DNA of 64,000 nucleotides from Terriglobia bacterium (GTDB lineage Bacteria > Acidobacteriota > UBA6911): contig JAIQGI010000007.1 in assembly GCA_020072565.1 (NCBI GenBank), positions 1 to 64,000 on the forward strand, written 5' to 3'. The translations under genes were made by a program, and so were the position numbers. Numbering within the stretch: the stretch's first letter is position 1; each line of letters opens with the position of its first letter. The notes under the pieces were generated by a model, which saw nothing but the letters and a program-made list of their open reading frames with translations, was not told where the DNA came from and searched no databases. Below are positions 53,419 to 63,176 of this stretch, in pieces.

Positions 53419-54321
53419 ATGGCTAAAGCAATGCGATTACGGTATTTCTTCGCCCTCACAGCAGCGTTGATCGTCTGCGGATCTCCGATTTGCGCGCAGG
53501 TTTATTCGTACCTGGATGCCAATGGAGTTCGCATCCTCACCAATACCCCACCTGCAGGTCCGGTTTTGGATCTGAGAGTAAACGGGGCGCCGCCGCCCGC
53601 GCCTGCCCCAGCTAAAACGAGCAGCACGACGGTCTCGAAGGCATCCGGTAACGCTGCCAAGGGGAATAGCAGCCGAGCCGCCACCAATGCCGCGCCGGCG
53701 AAGCCGTCCGGCGAGCTTGGTACCGCCCAGGCAGCTTCGTCTTCGCCGTCGGCCGGCCCATCGCAGGAAGACGCGACCGGCTACGATGCGTTCATAGATA
53801 AGTACGCGGGTGAATATGAGGTGGACCCGAAGCTGATCCACTCGATGATTGCGACGGAGTCGGGATACAACTCCAGAGCCGTCTCTCCCAAGGGCGCGCA
53901 GGGCCTGATGCAGCTGATGCCCGATACCGCGTCCCGCCTGGGAGTGCACAACCCGTTTGATCCGGAAGAGAATATTTCAGGCGGCGTCAAGTACATGCGC
54001 ATCCTGCTCGACATGTTTTCATACAATCCTGAGGATAAGCTGATACTAAGCCTTGCAGCTTACAATGCTGGAGAGAACCTCGTACAACGTTTGGGTAGAG
54101 TCCCTGCGATTCGGGAGACTAACGAATACGTACAGAGCATCCTTCAACGTTATGGCAAGAGGAATATGGATGCGGTAACTCCTTCCGCACCAACCGTTGT
54201 CCGGCCTGTGACTTTTCGTTATATCGATGAGAAAGGCGTCCTGGTCTTAACAAACTACCCCCCGGTGCAAAGATCCGGGAATGCCGGCTCAAATGGAGGC
54301 TCAAACTCGAACTTTCGCTGA
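53419..54321 (+). CDS. Secreted lytic transglycosylase (SLT domain) flanked by DUF4124-like segments
   Basis: A 300-residue periplasmic enzyme. After the signal peptide (1-27) comes a DUF4124-like segment (VYSYLDANGVRILTNTPP), an Ala/Pro/Ser-rich linker to about 115, then the SLT domain with catalytic Glu in IATESGYNSRAVSPKGAQGLMQLMPDTA near 148-175 and AAYNAGENLV near 213-222. A second DUF4124-like segment (FRYIDEKGVLVLTNYPP) closes the protein. SLT enzymes cleave peptidoglycan glycan strands to anhydro-muropeptides. GAGGGG 6 nt before the ATG sets the start. Confidence 0.93.
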   Translation: MAKAMRLRYFFALTAALIVCGSPICAQVYSYLDANGVRILTNTPPAGPVLDLRVNGAPPPAPAPAKTSSTTVSKASGNAAKGNSSRAATNAAPAKPSGELGTAQAASSSPSAGPSQEDATGYDAFIDKYAGEYEVDPKLIHSMIATESGYNSRAVSPKGAQGLMQLMPDTASRLGVHNPFDPEENISGGVKYMRILLDMFSYNPEDKLILSLAAYNAGENLVQRLGRVPAIRETNEYVQSILQRYGKRNMDAVTPSAPTVVRPVTFRYIDEKGVLVLTNYPPVQRSGNAGSNGGSNSNFR

Positions 54322-54380
54322 CCTCTTCGTTGCGCCTTCTGCAACTACCTTAGTTTTCAATAGGTTCGCCCAAGTTTTGC

Positions 54381-54409
54381 TTGACACCGGTTTCCGGGGG
54401 GCCTAGAAT
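54381..54409 (+). promoter_or_regulatory. Near-consensus sigma70 promoter abutting the amidase start (leaderless)
   Basis: TTGACA (54381-54386), exactly 17 nt, TAGAAT (54404-54409). The predicted +1 at 54416-54417 coincides with the ATG at 54417. No ribosome binding site exists between the -10 box and the ATG. Confidence 0.75.
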
Positions 54410-54416
54410 ACGGCCT

Positions 54417-56651
54417 ATGATCCTAGCCCAGAACGGGTTGCGACGAAATCGCAACACCCCTCGCCGGCTGGCTATCGGGATCGCTTTCATCCTGAGTTCA
54501 GCCGTTGCTGTGCTCTGCTCGGATTGGGACCTTGAGGGTGCCAAGCTCGCTTGGGCAGAGGCAACACGCCTGCACGAAGCTCTTTCCAGCGCATCCAAAC
54601 CGTCACGTGAAAATTACCTCAAGTGCATTCGGACCTACCAGCAGGTTTACTTCAAAGATCCTCATTACAGTGCCAGCGATGATGCCGTTTTCGAGGCGGC
54701 CAGACTCTACCAAGAAATGGGCGAGAAATTCGGCGATTTGAACTACTTCAGGGATGCCGCGAAACTCTACCGTTTCTTGACTACTGATTACGAGGTCAGC
54801 CCGTTCTGCCCGGATGCGCTGTTGCGTCTGGGGATGATCAGCGAAGGCCTTCTTGGCGACGATCAGGCCGCTCAGAGCGCCTATGAGAAGCTGCGCAAAT
54901 ACTACAAGTACTCGCCGGCAGCGGCATCACTCGCAGCGAGGGCCAGGAGCAAGGAAGTCAAGCCTCCGCAGTTGTCGATCCCCGCACCGGCCGTGACCAC
55001 GACGCTTCCGGCAAGACCGACTGCCGCGCCGTCGGCGACCACGACGCCTGCTGCGAAGCAGACCGCTGCCCCGGTCAAGAGTCCAGACGGCCCCACCGCC
55101 GTCAGGAACATAAGTTTCTCATCCAACAAAGATTACACGAGGGTGAGCATTGTCTCGGGTGGCGAACTCCATTACAACTGGAGCCAGCTGTCGAATCCTG
55201 AGCGCGTCTATTTCGACATCACCAATGCCAGACTGGATTCCAGCCTGACGAACAGGACCTTCACAATCTCTGACAAGTTCGTCAAACAGGTGCGTGTCGC
55301 ACAGAATCGGGTTGACGTCATCCGCGTGGTTCTTGACTTGGCCACCACCGGCGACTATGCGGTCAGGGACGTAAGCGAGGCATTCGGAATCACCATCGAC
55401 ATTGGTACCAAGGGAGTCGTGACGCCGCCGGTGCCGCTTCAAAAGCCCTCCTCCCACGCGGCAATTGCGGTCCAGCCACAGCCTCCCACGGTATCAGCGG
55501 AAGCGAAAGCCCCTCCATTGTCGCCGAAGCCCAAGCAGGAGATTCTGGCGCCCGCCGAGACACGCAATGTCGGCCTCCCGCTAAAGAACGGCTTGGAGCC
55601 GAAGCCATCTGCCGAGAAATCCATGGCAGCAGAGAAGCCTGGTAAAGAGGCGCCGCCTGCTCCTGTTGTGGCACCAAGAGGGACCGCGAACGCTCCGCCA
55701 TCTCCAGTTGCCAAGGAATCAGCTAGGGGGGGCACACCGCCACTTCCGCAGCCGGGGAAAGACGCCCTGCCCCCGGCCGCGCCGGCACCCAAAGAGGCTG
55801 CGAACCCTTCCTCAGCCACAACTGCAAAGGAAGTGACCAAGGCCAGCATTCCACCGGTTCCCGTCTCTCTGGAGCCCGTTCCCATGCCGAAAACAGCCCT
55901 CCCTACCAGCGCGGGAGATCGCACCATGACGCGCATGCTCGGCCTGAAGATCGGTCGTATTGTTCTGGATCCGGGCCACGGCGGTCATGATACGGGCACA
56001 GTCGGCCCCGGCGGCCTCATGGAAAAAGATCTGGTTCTGCAGGTAGCCAAGGAGTTGCAGAAACTCCTGGAGGACAAACTGGGAGCACAGGTGATCCTGA
56101 CGCGCACCGATGACACCTTCATTTCGCTGGAGGAGCGCACGCTGATTGCAAACCAGCAGCAGGCGGATCTGTTTGTTTCTATTCATGCCAATTCCAGCCC
56201 CGCGCGCAATGTCAGCGGCGTGGAGACCTACTTCCTGGACTTTGCGCGCACGGATACAGCTCGGGAAGTAGCGGCCCGGGAAAATGCGACGAGCGACCGC
56301 AACATAAGGGATCTGCAGGACTTGGTTCAGAAGATTGCCCTGGCCGACAAGCAGAAGGAATCCAGGGAACTGGCGTCGATCATTCAAAAGAACCTGTTCA
56401 GCGGGGCGCGAAAGATAATACCTGCATCTCAAAATCGCGGCGTGCGCAGCGCTCCTTTTGTCGTCCTCATCGGAGCACACATGCCGTCAGTCCTGGCCGA
56501 GGTTTCCTTTCTCAGCAATCCTACTGATGAAAGACTGCTCAAAAAAGAGGTCAGCAGGCAGTCTCTTGCTACCGCCTTATTTCATGGCATCGAAGGATAC
56601 ATGAAGTCACTCGGAAGCGCCGTAGCCCAAAATCACTTTCATTCAAATTAG
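54417..56651 (+). CDS. N-acetylmuramoyl-L-alanine amidase with AMIN domain
   Basis: A 744-residue envelope amidase that cuts the peptide stem from MurNAc during cell separation. After a signal-like helix near 20-33, a TPR-like region (about 40-180) is followed by a Thr/Ala/Pro linker, an AMIN domain near 230-320 (VSIVSGGELHYNWSQLSNPERVYFDI), a long Pro/Ala/Lys-rich linker (about 325-500) and the Amidase_3 domain from 512. Zinc ligands and catalytic residues are in LDPGHGGHDTG, EKDLVLQVA, SIHANSS and SVLAEVSFLSNPTDE. The ATG at 54417 coincides with the predicted transcription start. Confidence 0.93.
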   Translation: MILAQNGLRRNRNTPRRLAIGIAFILSSAVAVLCSDWDLEGAKLAWAEATRLHEALSSASKPSRENYLKCIRTYQQVYFKDPHYSASDDAVFEAARLYQEMGEKFGDLNYFRDAAKLYRFLTTDYEVSPFCPDALLRLGMISEGLLGDDQAAQSAYEKLRKYYKYSPAAASLAARARSKEVKPPQLSIPAPAVTTTLPARPTAAPSATTTPAAKQTAAPVKSPDGPTAVRNISFSSNKDYTRVSIVSGGELHYNWSQLSNPERVYFDITNARLDSSLTNRTFTISDKFVKQVRVAQNRVDVIRVVLDLATTGDYAVRDVSEAFGITIDIGTKGVVTPPVPLQKPSSHAAIAVQPQPPTVSAEAKAPPLSPKPKQEILAPAETRNVGLPLKNGLEPKPSAEKSMAAEKPGKEAPPAPVVAPRGTANAPPSPVAKESARGGTPPLPQPGKDALPPAAPAPKEAANPSSATTAKEVTKASIPPVPVSLEPVPMPKTALPTSAGDRTMTRMLGLKIGRIVLDPGHGGHDTGTVGPGGLMEKDLVLQVAKELQKLLEDKLGAQVILTRTDDTFISLEERTLIANQQQADLFVSIHANSSPARNVSGVETYFLDFARTDTAREVAARENATSDRNIRDLQDLVQKIALADKQKESRELASIIQKNLFSGARKIIPASQNRGVRSAPFVVLIGAHMPSVLAEVSFLSNPTDERLLKKEVSRQSLATALFHGIEGYMKSLGSAVAQNHFHSN

Positions 56652-57749
56652 ATGAGATTATCCATTTTGTTTCTACCCCTCGCAGTCCTGACCGGCGTCC
56701 TAGCCGCTCCATCTCTTTGCGCCCAGACTCAATTGGTAAGCAGCGACCATTTCCCTGCAGCTCTGGAGTTCAAGGAGCTCAAGGCCATCCAGGAGGACAA
56801 GGATGTGGCGGATCTTGCTGCGCTGGCGAAACTCGAGCAAGGGCCGGTCTACGTCGAAGCGGGCCTGAATCGTTATGCGAAACGCACTTACGCTCTCGCC
56901 GATTCGGGCAATCTGGCTGTCGAAATCATGACGATGGCGGACCCCAGGGGAGCCTTTTCTTTGCTTACCCTTCTGGCCAAACCCCAGGTTCGACCCGGGC
57001 CGCCGGGCGACTTTTTCACCTCCGACTCCGGCACGCTGCTCGTTGCGGTGGGCAACTATTGCGTTCGCATCCGCTCCAATTCCCCCGGGGACCTGCCGCG
57101 GCGTGTGGCTACGTCGGTAGCGAACCGCATCGGCCGTCATGAACCGAACGCGCCAAACCTGATCCGGCATTTCCCGACCAAGATCTGCGATCTCTCGTCG
57201 ATCCGCTATTTTCTGGGATCCGAGGCTATGGCTACCTTCGGCACATCGGTGGCCGGCACGCCCCTGAAAATTCCAGCCGATGTGGAGGCCGCGCAGGCGC
57301 TTTGCGCCGCACAGGGGCAAACCGGCACGCTCACGCTGCTGAGCTTTCCAACGATTCAAATCGCGGAGGACTATTTCAACTCGAGCGCTATCTCCGACAG
57401 GGGAGGCCCGAGGATTGCCAGCCTTTACACCCGGCAGACGGGCCCATTGGTGTGCATACTAGAAGGAAACTTTATTCCTCAGACTGCCGATGAGACCTTG
57501 GGGTCCATTAAGTTTTCTTATGCCATCAAATGGATCTTTGACAAGAGCAGACAGCAAGGCCGTACGATCTGGGGTGTGCCGGTCAGGATTTTAGGCACGG
57601 TCGTGCGCTCGCTGCTGTTCACTGTGCTCCTCTGCCTGGCGTCGATCATAGCTGGGATTTTGATAGCCGCAGGGCGTGTGTACGTGCGCCGGCGTTGGGG
57701 CCGCCCGGATGATGACGGCTACATCAGGCTGAAAATCAATGAAGATTGA
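56652..57749 (+). CDS. Secreted, C-terminally anchored protein of unknown function (possibly DUF6599-like)
   Basis: A 365-residue protein with a signal peptide (1-24), a mixed alpha/beta ectodomain with YAKRTYALADSGNLAVEIMTMADPRGAFSLLTLL and FFTSDSGTLLVAVGNYCVRI, and a C-terminal membrane helix (SLLFTVLLCLASIIAGILIAAG near 320-341) followed by a basic tail. I recall acidobacterial proteins with this pattern annotated as DUF6599 but cannot confirm. Its ATG directly follows the amidase stop, so translation is coupled; it overlaps the regulator gene by 11 nt. Confidence 0.65.
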   Translation: MRLSILFLPLAVLTGVLAAPSLCAQTQLVSSDHFPAALEFKELKAIQEDKDVADLAALAKLEQGPVYVEAGLNRYAKRTYALADSGNLAVEIMTMADPRGAFSLLTLLAKPQVRPGPPGDFFTSDSGTLLVAVGNYCVRIRSNSPGDLPRRVATSVANRIGRHEPNAPNLIRHFPTKICDLSSIRYFLGSEAMATFGTSVAGTPLKIPADVEAAQALCAAQGQTGTLTLLSFPTIQIAEDYFNSSAISDRGGPRIASLYTRQTGPLVCILEGNFIPQTADETLGSIKFSYAIKWIFDKSRQQGRTIWGVPVRILGTVVRSLLFTVLLCLASIIAGILIAAGRVYVRRRWGRPDDDGYIRLKINED

Positions 57750-58413
57750 TTTGATTCGCCGCGTTCCTATTTTCGCCACCTTGACTGAGGATGAGTTCAA
57801 GAGCATCGAGCCCATCTTCCAGGTCAAGACCTACCGAAAGACCCAAATCATCTTTCTCGAAGAGGAAACCGGCAACTACATGTACATCGTCCTGGCAGGA
57901 AAGGTGAAGGTCACAAAGACCACCGCCGGGGGCAAAGAAACCATCCTGGCTATTCACCAGGTCGGGGATTTCTTCGGTGAAATGGCGCTCCTCGACGGCA
58001 AGACCTCGCCCGCTACCGTTTCGGCGATGGAGGACTGCAGGATTGCCGCAATTCACCACAATGACTTTCAGCGCCAGCTGATGAGCAACGCAAAGGTAGT
58101 GCGCCAGATCATCCAGGTGCTGTGCTCCCGTCTCCGTCAGGTGTGGGCGCAGGTCCAGGAATTGAGTTACAGCACGGCCGACGATCGCATCCGGGCCGGG
58201 ATTCTTAACCTGTCCAGGAAGCACGGGGTCCAGGACGCCCGGGGGATCATCATCGACCTCAAGATTACGCACCAGGAGTTGGCCGAGTTGGTAGGCACTT
58301 CACGGGAAACCGTGACACGCACACTCGCCAAGCTGCAGAAGAAAGGGGTTCTCAGCCTCGAGAACCGCCGTATTATCCTCCTCAAGCCCAAAGAACTGAT
58401 GTCGGCGAACTGA
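57739..58413 (+). CDS. Crp/Fnr family transcriptional regulator
   Basis: A 224-residue regulator: cyclic-nucleotide-binding-fold domain (about 5-125) with GDFFGEMALLDGKTSPATVSA, long dimer helix, then a winged helix-turn-helix with THQELAELVGTSRETVTRTLAKLQKKGVLS near 172-201. The phosphate-cassette arginine (usually RSA) is missing: the loop reads KTSPATV. No N-terminal cysteine cluster as in FNR. The effector is therefore unclear. It overlaps the preceding gene by 11 nt and is probably part of the amidase transcript. Confidence 0.93.
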   Translation: MKIDLIRRVPIFATLTEDEFKSIEPIFQVKTYRKTQIIFLEEETGNYMYIVLAGKVKVTKTTAGGKETILAIHQVGDFFGEMALLDGKTSPATVSAMEDCRIAAIHHNDFQRQLMSNAKVVRQIIQVLCSRLRQVWAQVQELSYSTADDRIRAGILNLSRKHGVQDARGIIIDLKITHQELAELVGTSRETVTRTLAKLQKKGVLSLENRRIILLKPKELMSAN

Positions 58414-58433
58414 CCTAAGCAAGACGTGAATCG

Positions 58434-58497
58434 CAACCCAGAGTGCGCTGAGAGAAAAAGCGTGCAAACACATCAGTGCTCAGCGCCCTCTCCGGTG
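58434..58497. repeat. Inverted pair of periodic repeats between crp-type gene and ftsY
   Basis: CAACCCAGAGTGCGCTGAG at 58434-58452 matches the copy at 47010 at about 16 of 20 positions. GCGCTGAG (58445-58452) has a perfect inverted partner CTCAGCGC (58479-58486). The pair lies between convergent genes and might also stop transcription, but has no T-tract. Confidence 0.5.
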
Positions 58498-58521
58498 ACA
58501 TTTCTTGCATCCGTGTTTACC

Positions 58522-59490
58522 CTACTCAGAGTTGCCGCTGAAAAGCGAGTCCACGAAACTCTCCGGTGAAAACTCGAGCAGGTCCTCAAGTGATTCCCCG
58601 ACCCCGATATAGCGCACCGGGATGTTCAGCTCCTGGGCGATGCTGAATAGCACACCACCTTTCGCAGTCCCATCGAGTTTTGTCACTATCAGCCCGGTGA
58701 CACCGGCGGCTTTCAGAAACTCTCTCGCCTGCTGGAGCCCGTTCTGCCCGGTCGTCGCGTCCATTATCAGCAGCACCTCATGAGGGGCTCCGGGGATCTT
58801 TCGTCCTGCGACGCGCCGCATCTTTTCGAGTTCCGCCATCAAATTGGCGCGCGTGTGCAGCCGTCCGGCCGTATCCACGATCACGATGTCGCACTTGCGC
58901 GCCTCTGCAGCGGCCAGGGCATCGTGAAGAACAGCCGAAGGGTCCGCTCCGATTTTGCTCTTGATCAGGTCAGCTCCGGAGCGTTCCGCCCAGATTGCCA
59001 GCTGCTCGATCGCCGCGGGGCGAAAGGTATCGGCGGCGCAAACCAGGACGCGTTTGCCTTCCTGCGCAGATCTGGCGGCGAGCTTGCCGACGGTTGTGGT
59101 TTTCCCGGTGCCGTTGACGCCGACAATCATCCACACCTGCTGTGCCGTCGATGCCGGCCTGGGTTCGGTCTTCTGTTTTGATTCCAGAATGGCTATGAGT
59201 TGTGCGCGGATCTCGGACCGCACCTCCTGGGCCGTTGTGATCAGCTGCTTCCTCTGCAGATCTTTGATGGAATTCATGACCTGTGCGGTGGCCTGCACGC
59301 CCAGATCCGCACCGAGCAGCACTCCTTCCAGCTCTTCAAGGAGATTGGCATCGATACTCGTCCTGCCGGAGAGGACGCTTTCGATGCGGCCAACCAGATT
59401 TTCCTTGGTCGCGGTGAGCGCCTTCTTCATCCTCTCGAAGAGCCCGGCTTTCTTCTCCCCCTTATCTTTCGATCTGGAAAACAGCATCAT
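58522..59490 (-). CDS. ftsY: Signal recognition particle receptor FtsY
   Basis: A 322-residue SRP-type GTPase that docks ribosome-SRP complexes at the membrane. The N domain (helices up to about 110) is followed by the G domain with GVNGTGKTTTVGKLA near 125-139, ADTFRPAAIEQL, VDTAGRLHTR and TKLDGTAKGG. The acidic A domain of E. coli FtsY is absent; a short basic helix GLFERMKKALTATK leads in. AAAGGTGAG precedes the tandem ATG. It starts 1 nt after the birA stop. Confidence 0.96.
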   Translation of the reverse strand: MMLFSRSKDKGEKKAGLFERMKKALTATKENLVGRIESVLSGRTSIDANLLEELEGVLLGADLGVQATAQVMNSIKDLQRKQLITTAQEVRSEIRAQLIAILESKQKTEPRPASTAQQVWMIVGVNGTGKTTTVGKLAARSAQEGKRVLVCAADTFRPAAIEQLAIWAERSGADLIKSKIGADPSAVLHDALAAAEARKCDIVIVDTAGRLHTRANLMAELEKMRRVAGRKIPGAPHEVLLIMDATTGQNGLQQAREFLKAAGVTGLIVTKLDGTAKGGVLFSIAQELNIPVRYIGVGESLEDLLEFSPESFVDSLFSGNSE

Positions 59491-59491
59491 C

Positions 59492-60334
59492 TCACCTTTC
59501 TTCGCGAGGTGACCGCCGGATGCTCACATCCGCCGCCAGGATCGTCTCCTCGGCGCCGTCCGGCGTGCGGACGACGAGCGCGCCGGTGTCGGTCAGTCCG
59601 GCGGTTACGGCAGGTCGTGCTTGGTCGTTCTCAACGACCCAGACCGGAGTATCCCTCCACATGCGCGACAGACTTTTCCACTGCTCGAGAATGGCTTTGT
59701 GCTCTCCACGCATAAAAAGATCGTATCCCAGCTGGAAGTGGTACAAAAATCTCACCAGGATGTGCCTTCGCGGCACCTGTACACCGGCCGCCTCGCTGAC
59801 CGAAATGACCTGATCCCGGAGTTCAGCCGGGAATCCTCCCTGCCTCACGTTTACCCCGACGCCCACTACCGCGGCGCTGATGGCCCCGCCGATGCCGACG
59901 GTTTCGAGCAGGATGCCGGCGGTCTTTTTCCCGGAAATCAGCACGTCGTTGGGCCATTTCAGTTCCACATCCAGCGGCTTAGGTATGAAATGAGCCTCGG
60001 TCAGCTCCTGTAGAGCGCGGGCCAGTGCAACCGCGGCCACGTGCGTGAGCAGAGTCCAGCAGCTTGGAGATCTCTCGGGCCGGAGGACGAGCGAAAAGTA
60101 GAGCCCCGTCCCCGGCGGAGAAATCCACTGGCGTCCCTTCCTGCCCCTGCCTGCAGTCTGGCTCTCCGCAAATACGAGCGTCCCGCTCGCGGCTCCCTGG
60201 CGCGCGCGCTGCAGTGCTTCTTCATTGGTCGAGGTGGTTTCCCGGAGTCCTACGACTTGCAGCTTTTCCCAGGCGACAGCTGGAGTCTCATCGATGATCC
60301 AGGCCGGAACCAGTTGGTCGTGATCAATTGCCAT
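59492..60334 (-). CDS. birA: Biotin--[acetyl-CoA-carboxylase] ligase
   Basis: About 280 residues, class I type without the N-terminal helix-turn-helix. Catalytic signatures: TTSTNEEALQRA near 33-44, the biotin loop AGRGRKGRQWISPPGTGLYFSLVL near 60-83 and VELKWPNDVLISGKKTAGILLE near 121-142. It biotinylates AccB and so supports acetyl-CoA carboxylase (accA is in this window). Start may be ATG 60334 or GTG 60343; neither has a good ribosome binding site. Confidence 0.95.
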   Translation of the reverse strand: MAIDHDQLVPAWIIDETPAVAWEKLQVVGLRETTSTNEEALQRARQGAASGTLVFAESQTAGRGRKGRQWISPPGTGLYFSLVLRPERSPSCWTLLTHVAAVALARALQELTEAHFIPKPLDVELKWPNDVLISGKKTAGILLETVGIGGAISAAVVGVGVNVRQGGFPAELRDQVISVSEAAGVQVPRRHILVRFLYHFQLGYDLFMRGEHKAILEQWKSLSRMWRDTPVWVVENDQARPAVTAGLTDTGALVVRTPDGAEETILAADVSIRRSPREER

Positions 60335-60346
60335 AAAAGCCACGCG

Positions 60347-60373
60347 GTCCGTATCCGCGTCCTCTGCGTTGAG
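60347..60373. repeat. 9-nt-periodic intergenic repeat
   Basis: GTCCGTATC, CGCGTCCTC and TGCGTTGAG in tandem. Reverse-complemented it begins CTCAACGCAGAGG and matches 47010-47032 at about 19 of 23 positions. Confidence 0.55.
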
Positions 60374-60432
60374 CTGTCTTGGATGCGCTTATGCAGCTCC
60401 ATGTACCAAATGGCCGCTATGGCCGTTCACGG

Positions 60433-63111
60433 TCAGTTCGGCGGCAACCGGTTCAGGTTGGCTTCCAGCCTCTCCAATCTTGCCAGCAGATCTGCGTGCC
60501 GTGTGCGGTTTTCGGTGACCACTTCCTCGGGCGCCCGGTCCATGAATTCGTGGCTGTTCAGCTTTTTCATTATTTTCTGGATATCGACTTTGAGCCGGTT
60601 GAGTTCCTTTTGCATCCTCTCGCGTTCCGCCTGGATGTCGACAGCGCCCTGAAGGTTAAGGCCGAACTCACCGCGCTTCCAGACACCCTTGAGCTGAACG
60701 CGTTGGGAGGGGAGTTCCGCAGCGAATTCAGCTCTGCCCAGACGGGCCAGCAGTTTGATCTTCTCGAGGTTTGCCTGCACCAATTCCCGAACCGTGGGAT
60801 CAGGAATTACCAGGGTAACGTCGAGCGTCTTCTTCGGTTCGACGTTCATCTCGGCGCGCGCCGATCGCAGGCCCACCGTCAAATCCATGACCACCTCCAT
60901 GCCCAGGGCTGCTCGAGCGTTCTCGCGCACCGCACGGGCGCCTGGAAACTCCTGGATCATGATAGATGCGCCGACATGGGGGAGCCGCTGCCAGATCTCT
61001 TCGGTAATAAAGGGCATGAATGGATGCAGCAAGCGCAGAGAATAATCGAGTACGTGTACGAGGACGGTCACGCGCCTCCCGCGTGCCTCCGCCGCAATCC
61101 CTTCCCCGGTGAGAGCCGGTTTGACCAGCTCAATGTACCAGTCGCAAAGCTCGTGCCATATGAATTGATAGATCAGGCTTGAGGCTTCGTGGAAGCGATA
61201 CTTGTCGAGCGCTTCGGCAATATCTGCGGAGATATGGTTGAGACGGTGCAGAATCCACAGATCCTCGAGAGGCAGGCTTTCCTTTTCGCGGGCGAGCAAC
61301 TCGTCAACGGTTTCGGGCGCCACCGGCGGATCGTCTTCAGTCAGATTCATCAACACGAAACGCGCGGCATTCCAGACTTTGTTGGAAAAAGCGCTGTATC
61401 CCTTCATGCGATCCGTCGAAAACGGGATATCCGTCCCGGGCACCGCCATCGAGGAAAGCGTGAACCTGACCGCGTCCGCGCCGTACTCTTCAATTAACTC
61501 CAGTGGTTCGATCACGTTGCCGCGGGTCTTGCTCATTTTCTTGTGGCTGGCGTCGCGCACGATGCCGTTGATGTGAACCTGCCGGAAAGGGATCTGCCCC
61601 ATGAACTTGAGCCCCATCATGATCATGCGGGCCACCCAGAAAAAGATGATGTCGGGCCCGGTGATGAGCACATCGGTCGGGTAAAAAAGATGCAGATCCG
61701 GTGTATCGGCGGGCCATCCCAGAGTGGAAAAGGGCCAGAGTGCCGAGCTGAACCAGGTGTCGAGTATGTCGGTCTCCTCCCGCAATGCTGCCCCGCATTT
61801 TGTGCAGCCGGCAGGAGCGGTTCTCGACACGATGATTTCGCCGCAGGCATCACAATACCAGGCGGGGATTCTGTGTCCCCACCAGAGCTGGCGCGAGATG
61901 CACCAGTCATGAATGTTGTACATCCATTCAAAGTAGCGCTTCTTGAAAGCGTCTGGTACGAACTGGATCTCGCCCTTCTCGACAACCTCAATGGCCGGCC
62001 TGGCGAGGGTGTCCACCTTCAGGAACCACTGCATTGAGATCTTGGGTTCAACCACGGTAGAGCAGCGATCGCAATGTCCGACGTTATGCTCGTATTCGGC
62101 GACTTTGACCAGAAAACCTTCCGCTGCCAGGCGCTGTATCAGTTTCTCACGGCACTCGAACCGGTCCATTCCAGCATAGGGGCCGGTCTCGGCGGTCATT
62201 TTGCCGCCAGCATCGATCACGGTCACCCGCGGGAGGTCGTGCCGGCGTGCCATTTCGTAGTCGTTGGCATCGTGGGCGGGCGTCACCTTCACCGCGCCGG
62301 TTCCGAATTCCCTGTCGACGATCTCGTCCGCAATGATAGGGATCTCGCGATTCATGACCGGCAGCAATACCCCGGCACCGATGAAGCCGCGATAGCGATC
62401 ATCGTCCGGATGGACCGCCACTGCGGTGTCCCCGAGCATGGTTTCCGGACGCGTGGTTGCCACAATCACATGCCCTTTTCGTCCTATCAGGGGATAACGT
62501 ATATACCAGAGCTTGCCATGCGTAGCGTGGTAGGCCACCTCGAGGTCTGAGATCGCGGTTTTGCAACGGGGGCACCAGTTCACCATGTATTCGCCGCGAT
62601 AGATCAACCCTTCCTCGTAAAGGCGGATGAAGGCCTCCTGCACGGCGTGGGAAAGGGCGGGATCCATGGTGAACCGCTCCCGGCTCCAATCGCAGGAGAC
62701 ACCCATGCGGCACATCTGGTTGAGAATTGTGCCCCCGCTGGATTCCTTCCATTTCCATGCAATCTCGAGGAAGCGCTCGCGTCCGAGATCAAAGCGGCTC
62801 TTGTGCTCGGCTTCCAGCTGCTTGTCGAGCACATAGTGCACGGCGATGCTGGCGTGGTCCATTCCGGGAAGCCAGAGCGTGTTATAGCCGGACATGCGCT
62901 TCCAGCGCACCAGGATGTCGTGCAGGGTATGTTGCAGGGCATGCCCCATGTGCAGCGTGCCCGTAACATTCGGTGGCGGAATTACGATGGAAAAACGCGG
63001 CCTGGTTGAAGGATTTTCCGCCTTGAAATAGCCACGCTCCTCCCAGACGGCGTACCAGCGTTGTTCAAATAGAGCAGGATCGTAAGATTTACCTAACATT
63101 TCCCGGGGCAT
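60433..63111 (-). CDS. valS: Valine--tRNA ligase
   Basis: An 892-residue class I synthetase. HIGH motif is [15 protein letters not shown] near 48-62; the CP1 editing domain has [19 protein letters not shown]; the KMSKS motif is [16 protein letters not shown] near 520-535. A cysteine pair set [10 protein letters not shown] and CTKCGAA can bind zinc. The C-terminal coiled coil ([19 protein letters not shown]) is the valyl-specific tRNA-binding arm. ATG at 63111 has GAGG 5 nt upstream. The leader has a perfect 9-bp hairpin and a promoter. Confidence 0.97.
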   Translation of the reverse strand: MPREMLGKSYDPALFEQRWYAVWEERGYFKAENPSTRPRFSIVIPPPNVTGTLHMGHALQHTLHDILVRWKRMSGYNTLWLPGMDHASIAVHYVLDKQLEAEHKSRFDLGRERFLEIAWKWKESSGGTILNQMCRMGVSCDWSRERFTMDPALSHAVQEAFIRLYEEGLIYRGEYMVNWCPRCKTAISDLEVAYHATHGKLWYIRYPLIGRKGHVIVATTRPETMLGDTAVAVHPDDDRYRGFIGAGVLLPVMNREIPIIADEIVDREFGTGAVKVTPAHDANDYEMARRHDLPRVTVIDAGGKMTAETGPYAGMDRFECREKLIQRLAAEGFLVKVAEYEHNVGHCDRCSTVVEPKISMQWFLKVDTLARPAIEVVEKGEIQFVPDAFKKRYFEWMYNIHDWCISRQLWWGHRIPAWYCDACGEIIVSRTAPAGCTKCGAALREETDILDTWFSSALWPFSTLGWPADTPDLHLFYPTDVLITGPDIIFFWVARMIMMGLKFMGQIPFRQVHINGIVRDASHKKMSKTRGNVIEPLELIEEYGADAVRFTLSSMAVPGTDIPFSTDRMKGYSAFSNKVWNAARFVLMNLTEDDPPVAPETVDELLAREKESLPLEDLWILHRLNHISADIAEALDKYRFHEASSLIYQFIWHELCDWYIELVKPALTGEGIAAEARGRRVTVLVHVLDYSLRLLHPFMPFITEEIWQRLPHVGASIMIQEFPGARAVRENARAALGMEVVMDLTVGLRSARAEMNVEPKKTLDVTLVIPDPTVRELVQANLEKIKLLARLGRAEFAAELPSQRVQLKGVWKRGEFGLNLQGAVDIQAERERMQKELNRLKVDIQKIMKKLNSHEFMDRAPEEVVTENRTRHADLLARLERLEANLNRLPPN

Positions 63112-63133
63112 CACTACCTCTTTTTCAATGCAA

Positions 63134-63159
63134 CCGCAAAGCCTCGCTGCGCTTTGCGG
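63134..63159 (-). other. Perfect 9-bp hairpin in the valS leader
   Basis: CCGCAAAGC and GCTTTGCGG flank an 8-nt loop. It lies about 23 nt before the valS ATG and about 11 nt after the predicted transcription start, so it would be in the mRNA. It could affect ribosome access or mRNA stability. Confidence 0.6.
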
Positions 63160-63176
63160 GCATATACAAAAGGGGC

